From contig CP054185.1 in the NCBI GenBank assembly GCA_015180985.1, forward strand, positions 1,853,001-1,917,000: 64,000 nt of DNA, read 5' to 3'. Under the pieces are notes generated by a model, which made no database searches, was not told the DNA's origin, and saw nothing but the letters and a program-made list of their open reading frames with translations. Both the position numbers and the translations under genes were made by a program. Each line of letters begins with the position of its first letter. The first letter of the stretch is position 1. The DNA comes from Flammeovirgaceae bacterium. GTDB taxonomy: Bacteria; Bacteroidota; Bacteroidia; Cytophagales; Cyclobacteriaceae. Positions 55,597-62,992 of this stretch are shown piece after piece.

Positions 55597-56397
55597 ATGC
55601 GGTTAATAACTGTTGTTTTTGCAGTTTCTATCCTTCTTTTGGGTACTTCTTGCGGCAAGTTCCGCAAGATTGAAAAGAACCCCGACTGGCGCGTGAAGTA
55701 CGAGGCCAGCCTGGCTTATTATGCCAAAAAGGATTATTACCGCGCTTCGGTACTATTGGAACAAATCATGCCGGTAATCCGAGGTTTGCCAGAAGCCGAG
55801 CGGGCTCAGTTTAACCTGGCCTATTGCCAGTATTATCAGAAAATGTACCTGCTGGCCAGCGAGCAATTCAGAACGTTTTATGAAACCTACGGGCGCTCGG
55901 CCCTGGCTGAGGAAGGCCGCTATATGTATGCGTACTCCTTATACAAATCATCGCCCGACTCCAACCTGGATCAAACCGAGAGCGTACAGGCCATGACCTC
56001 TATGCAGGAATTTTTAAACCGGTACCCCGCCAGCAAATTCCGCGATCAGGCTCTGGAGGTGATATTTACCATACAGGCACGGCTTGAAGAGAAAGGATTT
56101 GCCAATGCCCGCCAGTATTATAAACTGCGCAATTACAAAGCGGCCATTGTGGCATTGGGCAATTTCATCAACAACTTCCCCGATTCAAAATATGTGGAGG
56201 AAGCTCACTTTCTCATCGTAGCTTCGCATTACCTGTTGGCTGAGCAGAGTATTCAATCGAAGCAAAAAGAACGCTACCAGAGCGTAGTGAACGATTACAT
56301 CGAATTTCTCGATCGGTATCCCAATAGTTCGTATCTCAAAGAAGCAGAACGGTATTATGTAGACAGCCTGGATAAACTGGGCAAATTAAAATCGTAA
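55597..56397 (+). CDS. bamD: Outer-membrane protein assembly factor BamD
   Basis: This 266-residue outer-membrane lipoprotein helps the BAM complex fold beta-barrel proteins. The lipoprotein signal is MRLITVVFAVSILLLGTSC with Cys19 as lipidation site. The mature part is all-helical with TPR repeats: YASLAYYAKKDYYRASVL-type pattern (residues about 35-60), FNLAYCQYYQKMYLLASEQF, and YKAAIVALGNFINNFPDSKY. A start at ATG 55576 would add seven residues but places the promoter box inside the gene. It heads a conserved-looking set: bamD, rpoZ, coaBC, porD, recN. Confidence 0.94.
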   Translation: MRLITVVFAVSILLLGTSCGKFRKIEKNPDWRVKYEASLAYYAKKDYYRASVLLEQIMPVIRGLPEAERAQFNLAYCQYYQKMYLLASEQFRTFYETYGRSALAEEGRYMYAYSLYKSSPDSNLDQTESVQAMTSMQEFLNRYPASKFRDQALEVIFTIQARLEEKGFANARQYYKLRNYKAAIVALGNFINNFPDSKYVEEAHFLIVASHYLLAEQSIQSKQKERYQSVVNDYIEFLDRYPNSSYLKEAERYYVDSLDKLGKLKS

Positions 56398-56414
56398 TTA
56401 CATTAACTAAACGT

Positions 56415-56735
56415 ATGGCTATACAATCATCAATTATTACACGTGACCTCGAAAAACTTTCGGCACCTACCGGCAACATTTACGAATCGGTTGTAGTTAT
56501 TTCCAACCGGGCCAAGCAGATTGCCGTTAACCTGAAAGAAGAACTGAATGCCAAGTTGGCTGAATTTGCCACCACGGTGGATAACCTGGAAGAGGTATTT
56601 GAAAATCGCGAGCAAATCGAGATTTCCAAATTCTACGAGCGCATGCCCAAACCAACTTCTACGGCAACGGAAGAATTTCTGGAAGGAAAATTGAATTTCC
56701 GCATCCGTGGCGCTGAAGAGCAGGCTCAGGCCTGA
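56415..56735 (+). CDS. rpoZ: RNA polymerase omega subunit (Rpb6-like)
   Basis: This 106-residue protein has the Bacteroidota omega/Rpb6-like layout: SIITRDLEKLSAPTGNIYES at the start, then VVVISNRAKQIAVNLKEELN, the conserved helix that clamps beta-prime, and a C-terminal EEFLEGKLNFRIRG tail. It aids assembly and stability of the polymerase core. It is short but clearly coding, lying 17 bases after bamD and 7 bases before coaBC on the same strand. Sequence similarity to Proteobacterial RpoZ is low; identification rests on the NRAKQIA-type motif and on this neighbourhood. Confidence 0.88.
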   Translation: MAIQSSIITRDLEKLSAPTGNIYESVVVISNRAKQIAVNLKEELNAKLAEFATTVDNLEEVFENREQIEISKFYERMPKPTSTATEEFLEGKLNFRIRGAEEQAQA

Positions 56736-56742
56736 TTGAAGC

Positions 56743-57945
56743 ATGTTGCAGGGCAAGCGTATTTTGCTGGGCGTAACCGGCAGTATTGCCGCGTATAAAT
56801 CGGCAGTCCTTATCAGGTTGCTGGTGAAAGCCGGTGCCGAGGTAAAGGTGCTGATGACCCCTTCGGCAAAGGATTTCATCACACCCGTTACATTATCAAC
56901 GCTTTCCAAAAATCCGGTCTTGTCGGATTTTCTTAAAGATGCCAGCGGCCAATGGAACAACCATGTTGAGTTGGGCCTGTGGGCCGATGTGTTGGTGATT
57001 GCCCCGGCCAGCGCCAACACGCTTGCCAAAATGGCCAGCGGTATCTGCGATAACCTGTTGCTGGCGGTTTACCTGTCGGCCCGCTGCCCGGTAGTGGTTG
57101 CTCCGGCCATGGATCTGGATATGCTGCAGCATCCGTCAACCCAAACCAATTTCGAAAAGCTAAAGTCTTACGGTAATCAGCTAATCGATCCGACCCATGG
57201 CGAACTGGCCAGCGGATTGACCGGAACCGGCCGTATGGCCGAGCCCGAAGATATTGTACGTTGGCTCGAATCTTTCTTCAACTCAAAAAAAAAGTTAGCG
57301 GGTAAAAAAGCGCTTGTTACGGCCGGACCTACGTTTGAGGCCATCGATCCGGTCCGATTTATCGGCAATCACTCCAGTGGTAAAATGGGCTTTGCCATTG
57401 CCGAGACGCTGGCCAGCGAAGGGGCCCAGGTAGAACTGGTAACCGGGCCTACCCACCTGCATACGAACCACCCGGGCATTTCCGTTAAACGAGTAACTTC
57501 TGCCGAAGAGATGTTCCAGGCTGTTACACGCGTTTTTCCCCAAGCCGATATAACCGTGCTGGCGGCCGCTGTTGCCGATTATAAACCGGCTACCCGGGCC
57601 GACCAGAAAATTAAAAAGAAAGCGGATACATTAACGCTTGAGCTAACGAAGACACACGACATTGCAGCTACACTGGGTAAACAAAAAAATAACGGTCAGT
57701 TTATTGTCGGCTTTGCTTTGGAAACCGAAAATGAACAGGCAAATGCATTGAAAAAACTGGAGTTCAAGAATTTTGATCTGATTGTTCTGAACTCCCTGAA
57801 CGATCCGGGGGCGGGCTTCGGCCACGATACCAACAAGATTACCCTGATTGACCGGCAACATCAGGTTAAGAAATTTGAAACGAAGGATAAACAGGCGGTT
57901 GCCCGCGATATTGTAAACTCCATTATCGAACGGCTGCATGCGTAA
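56743..57945 (+). CDS. coaBC: Bifunctional phosphopantothenoylcysteine decarboxylase/phosphopantothenate-cysteine ligase
   Basis: This enzyme performs two coenzyme A steps: CoaB couples cysteine to 4'-phosphopantothenate, and CoaC decarboxylates the product. It has 400 residues. The N-terminal FMN-dependent CoaC domain (about 1-180) has LLGVTGSIAAYKSAVLIRLL, catalytic His in WNNHVELG, and PASANTLAKMASGICDNLL. The CoaB domain (190-400) has FIGNHSSGKMGFAIAETLA, ADITVLAAAVADYKPA and the nucleotide/substrate Lys region KIKKKAD. Its stop overlaps porD by 8 bases. Confidence 0.97.
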   Translation: MLQGKRILLGVTGSIAAYKSAVLIRLLVKAGAEVKVLMTPSAKDFITPVTLSTLSKNPVLSDFLKDASGQWNNHVELGLWADVLVIAPASANTLAKMASGICDNLLLAVYLSARCPVVVAPAMDLDMLQHPSTQTNFEKLKSYGNQLIDPTHGELASGLTGTGRMAEPEDIVRWLESFFNSKKKLAGKKALVTAGPTFEAIDPVRFIGNHSSGKMGFAIAETLASEGAQVELVTGPTHLHTNHPGISVKRVTSAEEMFQAVTRVFPQADITVLAAAVADYKPATRADQKIKKKADTLTLELTKTHDIAATLGKQKNNGQFIVGFALETENEQANALKKLEFKNFDLIVLNSLNDPGAGFGHDTNKITLIDRQHQVKKFETKDKQAVARDIVNSIIERLHA

Positions 57946-58831
57946 TATAGTGGTGATTGTTTTAATGTGGCTGGCAACCACGTCCGTTGCACAGGAGTTA
58001 AACTGCCAGGTAAGCATAAATGTCGGTCCTAAAGTACGCACGGTTGACCAATCGGTTTTCCGCGACATGAAAAATGCGTTTCAGCAGTTTATGAACAGTC
58101 GGAAATGGACCAACGACACCTATCTTACACATGAGAAAATCAATTGCAGCATTCTGATCAATATAAATGACATGCCCTCAATTGGCGTGTTTAATGCCTC
58201 CGTGCAGGTGCAGGCCGCACGGCCCGTGTACAACACCAATTACACCAGTTTGATTTTTAATTTTGCCGACCGCGACTGGGACTTTGAGTACCTGGAGTCG
58301 CAGCCGCTTGAGTATAACGACAACAACTTCATCAGCAACCTCACGTCCATGCTGGCCTTTTATGCTTACATGATCATCGGTGTTGATAACGACACCTTTA
58401 GTGAATTGGGCGGAAACCCCAATTTTCAGCGTGCGTTGCAGGTGGTCAATAATGCGCAGGCCTCCAACCGATCGGGCTGGCAGCCGGTGGGCAGCATCCG
58501 CAACCGCTACTGGCTGGTGGAGAATTACATCAATCCGCAATTTGTCGAAATCCGCAGGGCCATGTACCGCTACCACCGGCTGGCCCTGGATACCTTTGAT
58601 AAAAATCCGGAACAAAGCCGCGAAATTATTTTAAAATGCCTGAAGGATATAAAAAAGGCCCGCGACATCAACCCGAACGCCATTATTGTTATTTCCTTTT
58701 TTGATGCCAAATCAAAAGAACTGGCCAACATTTTTTCGGATGGTGCCCTGCCCGTCAGGCGCGAAGCGTACGATTTGATTATCACCATGGACCCGTCAAA
58801 CCAGTCGGGTTATGAAAAAATGATCAAGTAA
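57938..58831 (+). CDS. porD: Type IX secretion component PorD (DUF4835)
   Basis: This 297-residue exported protein has a short signal peptide (about 1-20; VLMWLATTSVAQELNCQV). It matches DUF4835: NCQVSINVGPKVRTVDQSVF, FNFADRDWDFEYLESQPLEY and NRYWLVENYINPQFVEIRRA. In Bacteroidota this protein is named PorD and placed in the periplasm or outer membrane as a type IX secretion accessory. It overlaps coaBC by 8 bases and precedes recN by 68 bases, a gene order I associate with many Bacteroidota genomes. Confidence 0.92.
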   Translation: MRNIVVIVLMWLATTSVAQELNCQVSINVGPKVRTVDQSVFRDMKNAFQQFMNSRKWTNDTYLTHEKINCSILININDMPSIGVFNASVQVQAARPVYNTNYTSLIFNFADRDWDFEYLESQPLEYNDNNFISNLTSMLAFYAYMIIGVDNDTFSELGGNPNFQRALQVVNNAQASNRSGWQPVGSIRNRYWLVENYINPQFVEIRRAMYRYHRLALDTFDKNPEQSREIILKCLKDIKKARDINPNAIIVISFFDAKSKELANIFSDGALPVRREAYDLIITMDPSNQSGYEKMIK

Positions 58832-58899
58832 CAACAGGGCAGTAGTTTTTTGCTTCTGTGCGCTGAAGGGATTCCTTTTTACTGCTAATTTGTACCGCC

Positions 58900-60552
58900 A
58901 TGCTGCTGCAGCTTACCATTAAGAACTATGCGCTTATCCGCCACCTGGAACTTTCGCCATCGGGTAACCTGAATGTGATTACCGGTGAGACCGGAGCCGG
59001 AAAATCCATTATGCTGGGCGCCATCGGTTTGCTTACGGGCAACCGGGCCGATACAAAAGTACTTTGGGATGAAAATGAAAAATGCATCACCGAGGGTGTG
59101 TTTGATATTAAACCGTATAAACTACAACCGTTTTTCAAGGAAGAGAACCTGGATTATGACGATCAAACGGTAATCCGAAGGGAGATTAGCCCGGGCGGCA
59201 AGTCGCGGGCATTTATTAATGATACACCCGTTACGCTGGAGGTGCTTAAAAAACTGGGCAGCCGCCTGATGGATATTCATTCCCAGCACGAAACACTCGA
59301 GCTGGGCAGGCAGGCTTTTCAGTTAAAACTGATAGATGCCTATGCCGGCAACCAGGCATTGCTCGAAAACTACGAAGAAGCCTGGCGCGAATACACGGAT
59401 AAAAAGGCGGCACTTCAGCAACTGGAAGCACAGGCGAATATTTTGCGGCAGGAAGCGGATTACGTGAATTTCCAGCTCGATGAACTGGTAAAAGCAAACC
59501 TGGAGGCCGGTGAACAGGAAGATCTGGAAGACGAATCAAAAGTACTTCAGCACGCAGAAGAAATAAAAGAACGGCTCAGTGCCGTGCTTGAGATTCTTTC
59601 ACGCTCAGAAGCCGCTACTGAATCCACGTTAAAGGAAGCACGGCAGTATTTACAGGGCATTTCAGCATACGCAACGAAGTACGAAAAATTGCTGGAACGG
59701 CTGCAGAGCGTTACAGCAGAATTAAGCGACCTGGTAGGCGAACTGGATCGCGAAGAAAACCTGGTTGAATTTGATCCGGAACGCGCGGCCGTGGTTACCG
59801 GGCGGCTTGATTTGATTTACCGGCTGCAGAAGAAGCACCGGGTAAATTCTGTTGAGGAGTTACTCGCCATACAAGAGGAACTTCAGCAAAAAGCCGGCCT
59901 TACTGCCAACCTGGATGACGAATTGAATCGGATGCGGGAAGCATTTGAAAATTCGCGTGCCGTGTTGAAGAAAAAGGCCGCTGAGTTGAGTAAAAAACGC
60001 CAGGCCGTTTTTACTCCGTTGTGCACTGAAATAACCCGGCTGTTAAAAGAACTGGCCATACCCGAAGCGGTGCTGAAAGTGGATCACCGGCAAACGGAGC
60101 CCGGACCTGCCGGTGCCGATGCGGTGGATATACTCTTTAGTGCGAATAAAGGTATTGCCCCGCGGCCGCTGGCACAGGTGGCTTCGGGCGGTGAGTTTGC
60201 CCGCCTGATGTTTAGTGTAAAGTATGTGATGGCCGAGAAAACCGAAATGCCTACGCTGGTGCTTGATGAGATTGACACGGGCGTATCAGGCGAGACGGCT
60301 TTTAAATTGGGCAAGCTGATGCGTGCCATGGCTGCAAGGCACCAGGTGCTGGCCATTACCCATTTACCGCAGATTGCCGCACGGGCACATACCCATTACG
60401 TTGTGTTTAAAGACAACCATGCCGGAAAAACCGTTAGCGGGGTGAAGCTGCTTACTGAACCTGAGCGGGTGGAGGAAATTGCCAAAATGATTGGCGGAGA
60501 AAAGCCCTCGAAGGTGGCCGTAGAAAACGCGCGGGAGCTGCTGGTGGGGTAG
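58900..60552 (+). CDS. recN: DNA repair ATPase RecN
   Basis: This 550-residue SMC-like protein acts in double-strand-break repair. The N-terminal ATPase head has Walker A GETGAGKS at 29-36. A central coiled coil (about 150-370; Gln/Glu/Leu-rich) follows. The C-terminal head has the ABC signature region (ASGGEFARLM) and Walker B LVLDEIDTGVSGETA (about 450-464), then the His loop AITHLPQIAARA. TAATTTG, one T short of the -7 box, lies 8 bases before the ATG. It ends the bamD-rpoZ-coaBC-porD-recN cluster. Confidence 0.97.
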   Translation: MLLQLTIKNYALIRHLELSPSGNLNVITGETGAGKSIMLGAIGLLTGNRADTKVLWDENEKCITEGVFDIKPYKLQPFFKEENLDYDDQTVIRREISPGGKSRAFINDTPVTLEVLKKLGSRLMDIHSQHETLELGRQAFQLKLIDAYAGNQALLENYEEAWREYTDKKAALQQLEAQANILRQEADYVNFQLDELVKANLEAGEQEDLEDESKVLQHAEEIKERLSAVLEILSRSEAATESTLKEARQYLQGISAYATKYEKLLERLQSVTAELSDLVGELDREENLVEFDPERAAVVTGRLDLIYRLQKKHRVNSVEELLAIQEELQQKAGLTANLDDELNRMREAFENSRAVLKKKAAELSKKRQAVFTPLCTEITRLLKELAIPEAVLKVDHRQTEPGPAGADAVDILFSANKGIAPRPLAQVASGGEFARLMFSVKYVMAEKTEMPTLVLDEIDTGVSGETAFKLGKLMRAMAARHQVLAITHLPQIAARAHTHYVVFKDNHAGKTVSGVKLLTEPERVEEIAKMIGGEKPSKVAVENARELLVG

Positions 60553-60641
60553 GGCTAAGTAAGCTTTAAACCAAGTATAACAAATGTATGCAATGTAATA
60601 ATACAGATGAAAATGCGTTAATTGTACAAAAGAAAAAAGTT

Positions 60642-61067
60642 ATGGAAAAAATGAGCATCCTGTCCCTCGGTATTCTTGTCTCTGCCGCTGTTCTTATTTC
60701 CTGCAACGATGACGAAAAGAAGATTAACCACCCCATTGTAGGAACGTGGACGCTGCTCTCCGAATCGGCCAGCGATTGCACCGACCCGCTGAATGATTAC
60801 GAAGACACCTATACCTGCACGCCTGACGAGTGCGTTACCGTTACCTTCAAAAGCAACGGAAAGTTTGTTATTAAGTATACCGAAGATGGCGATACCGAAA
60901 CCGAGCAGGGTACCTATACAATTTCCGGTACTGAAATCACTCTGTGCTATCCGGATACTCCGCCCGATTGTGAAACGATAAGTTTTGTGATTGACGGCTC
61001 AACGCTGACCACTACCAGTGTTGACGAGTTTGACGGCTGCACATATACAGTTGTACTGATTAAGTAG
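60642..61067 (+). CDS. Lipocalin-like lipoprotein
   Basis: This 141-residue lipoprotein has the signal MEKMSILSLGILVSAAVLIS with lipidation Cys21. The mature part starts with NHPIVGTWTLLSESASDC, the GTW motif of lipocalin-like small beta-barrels of the DUF4923/lipocalin_5 kind. It then has TVTFKSNGKFVIKYTEDGDT and GTYTISGTEITL, a strand-turn pattern that repeats in this fold. Six Cys in the mature part may form disulfides. The ligand is unknown. I chose the ATG at 60642 over 60588 because it gives a clean lipoprotein signal. Confidence 0.8.
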   Translation: MEKMSILSLGILVSAAVLISCNDDEKKINHPIVGTWTLLSESASDCTDPLNDYEDTYTCTPDECVTVTFKSNGKFVIKYTEDGDTETEQGTYTISGTEITLCYPDTPPDCETISFVIDGSTLTTTSVDEFDGCTYTVVLIK

Positions 61068-61086
61068 GCTCCTGGTTGATGAGCAG

Positions 61087-61185
61087 GCCCTTCGTCATGC
61101 TTGAGGCACCACAAAACCAGTGCTAATTTGCGATGCTGAGGCCGCCCAACGGGCGGGCGAAGCATCTTCTGAGTTAACAAGTAGA
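61087..61185. repeat. Intergenic REP-like repeat with nested hairpin
   Basis: It contains CCTTCGTCATGCTTGAGG and a nested stem-loop: GATGCT/AGCATC (61132-61137 and 61161-61166) enclosing CCGCCC/GGGCGG around AAC. I recall this TTCGTCATGCTGAGG-type element as common in Bacteroidota spacers. It lies between the lipocalin-like and outer-membrane barrel genes. Confidence 0.65.
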
Positions 61186-61245
61186 TCGTTATTAATACAG
61201 CAGTAGTTTATTTTTATTAGTTTCTGGATACTAAAATCATTTATC

Positions 61246-61815
61246 ATGAAAATCAGGATAACACTATTGATTGCTATAACATTTGCCCTTACCGCAACGG
61301 CACAAACCAGGAAATGGTTTATTGAACCTTCCGTACGCCTGGCAGTTGATGCCGAAGCCTATTTTATCGGTCCTGCACTTGGCCTGGGGGTGGGTTATTA
61401 CCTGACTGACCGCTTGTCGGTAAGTTCATCGTATCAGTATTTCAACCGCAAGGTTACGCACCACGATGGGTATTATGATGAACTTAATTTGCAAAGCATG
61501 GACGCGGTATTGAATTATTTTCCGGCCCGGTTGGCAGAAGATAGAAAAGGATTTTTCTTTGGTGGAGGACTTGCCGTTCAATGGCGTGATGAGATTTGTT
61601 TCTCAATCGAACACTTTTCCGACTCACCCGATGGGATTGAGCGGGAACAGCGCACATACTTTACCGGTACCTTCAACCTGGGGTATGAATTTCCGGTTAC
61701 AATCGCATCAAAAACCAGGTTTTTTGCGGCAGACCTGAAAGCCATCGGCCCCTATACGGTTGACTACACTGAGATTTTTACGCAGGTGATGCTTGGAGTA
61801 AGACTGAGGTATTGA
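61246..61815 (+). CDS. Small outer-membrane beta-barrel protein
   Basis: This 189-residue exported protein has a signal peptide (about 1-19; LLIAITFALTATAQ). The remainder is a series of amphipathic strands (GLGVGYYLTDRLSVSSSYQY, FFFGGGLAVQWRDEI, FNLGYEFPVTI) ending in MLGVRLRY, with a terminal aromatic residue as in outer-membrane barrels. It resembles the eight-stranded OmpA/OmpW-type porin-like fold, but I see no finer family. It stands alone between a REP-like repeat and the BASS transporter. The function is unknown. Confidence 0.8.
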   Translation: MKIRITLLIAITFALTATAQTRKWFIEPSVRLAVDAEAYFIGPALGLGVGYYLTDRLSVSSSYQYFNRKVTHHDGYYDELNLQSMDAVLNYFPARLAEDRKGFFFGGGLAVQWRDEICFSIEHFSDSPDGIEREQRTYFTGTFNLGYEFPVTIASKTRFFAADLKAIGPYTVDYTEIFTQVMLGVRLRY

Positions 61816-61918
61816 CTGATCTGCAACCATTAACCTGATGATGATTGCAAAAGCACTTAACCCGATTTCGATTTTAATACAAGCCAGCTCCAAATCGTGC
61901 TGCTGCAATTTATGTTTA

Positions 61919-61948
61919 TTTTAAAGATAGCTTCTGCTATCTTTAAAA
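61919..61948. promoter_or_regulatory. Perfect 13-bp-arm palindrome touching the BASS transporter start codon
   Basis: TTTTAAAGATAGC (61919-61931), a TTCT loop and GCTATCTTTAAAA (61936-61948) end on the base before ATG 61949. It could be a dimeric repressor operator or a translation-blocking hairpin. Confidence 0.8.
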
Positions 61949-62815
61949 ATGCAACAGTCAGCCGCCACAACACTTTTCCTTCCCATTGCCCTCGGCATTA
62001 TCATGCTCGGGCTCGGGCTTTCGCTTACGCTGGATGATTTTAAACGCGTTACCAAATACCCGAAAGCCATCATCATCGCCCTAGTTTGCCAGATGATTTT
62101 ACTGCCGGCTTTAAGTTTTGTTATAGCCGGCTTCAGCGGACTTACCCCTGTGCTGGCGGTAGGATTGATTTTACTTGCTGTTTCGCCCGGTGGGCCTACG
62201 GCTAACCTGTACAGTCACCTGTCGAAAGGCGATGTAGCGCTAAACATTACGCTCACGGCTGTGAACAGCGTGTTGGTGCTTTTTACGTTACCGTTTATCG
62301 TTAACCTGGCGATGGAATATTTTATGGGTGCAGGACAGTACATTCCGCTGCCCTTTGCCAAGGTGGTTGAAGTTTTTGTGATTGTGCTTGTTCCTGTTTC
62401 GCTGGGTATGCTCATTAAAGTAAAAGCGCCCGGGTTTGCCGAAAAGATGAACAAGCCTGTAAAGGTCATCTCGGCCTTGCTGCTAATCGTGATTATTGTA
62501 TCGGTAACCGTTCGGGAAAAACAGGTACTGACGGATAACTTTGGTCAGCTGGGCATGCCGGTGCTGCTCTTTAACGTGCTGTGCCTGGCCGTGGGGTATT
62601 TTATTCCGTTGTTATTCAGGGTTGAAAAGAAGCAGGCCATTGCCATTGGCATGGAGATAGGCATTCACAACGGTACGCTGGCTATTTACATAGCGTTGAA
62701 TGTGCTGAATAATTCAACGATGAGTATACCCCCGGCTATTTACAGCCTGCTCATGTTCTTTACGGCAGCGGCATTCGGGTTCCTGGTAAACATTTCGGGG
62801 AAGCAAACCAACTGA
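61949..62815 (+). CDS. BASS (bile acid:sodium symporter) family transporter
   Basis: This 288-residue inner-membrane protein has about nine to ten hydrophobic helices. Family features: LGIIMLGLGLSLTLDDFKRV at the start, the SPGGPTANLYSHLSKGDVAL crossover motif (about residues 80-99), and GMEIGIHNGTLAIYIAL in the second half. Bacterial members move bile acids, pantoate, arsenite-like oxyanions or other organic anions with sodium. It lacks the ArsB-type signature. A perfect palindrome sits directly before the ATG, which suggests ligand-responsive control by an unlinked regulator. Confidence 0.92.
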   Translation: MQQSAATTLFLPIALGIIMLGLGLSLTLDDFKRVTKYPKAIIIALVCQMILLPALSFVIAGFSGLTPVLAVGLILLAVSPGGPTANLYSHLSKGDVALNITLTAVNSVLVLFTLPFIVNLAMEYFMGAGQYIPLPFAKVVEVFVIVLVPVSLGMLIKVKAPGFAEKMNKPVKVISALLLIVIIVSVTVREKQVLTDNFGQLGMPVLLFNVLCLAVGYFIPLLFRVEKKQAIAIGMEIGIHNGTLAIYIALNVLNNSTMSIPPAIYSLLMFFTAAAFGFLVNISGKQTN

Positions 62816-62865
62816 AATCTAAAGTTCCGATTATCTTACTACAAGCCATCTCAAAAATAACTTTA

Positions 62866-62966
62866 GCCACTGAGGGCACGAAGAATGCACAAAGTTCACA
62901 AAGTAAAGGCCGTTGAATTACTGTGTTTTGTGCCCTTTGTGCTAACCTTTGTGCGCTTTGTGGTTT
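62866..62966. repeat. CACAAAG-rich inverted repeat between convergent genes
   Basis: The left arm (62866-62903) carries CACAAAG words; the right arm (62925-62966) carries CTTTGTG words, giving a long degenerate hairpin. It lies between the BASS transporter and the convergent recQ gene. It could act as a two-way terminator and resembles intergenic repeats common in this phylum. Confidence 0.65.
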
Positions 62967-62992
62967 CAATATTTGATTTTTTGAAATGACTT

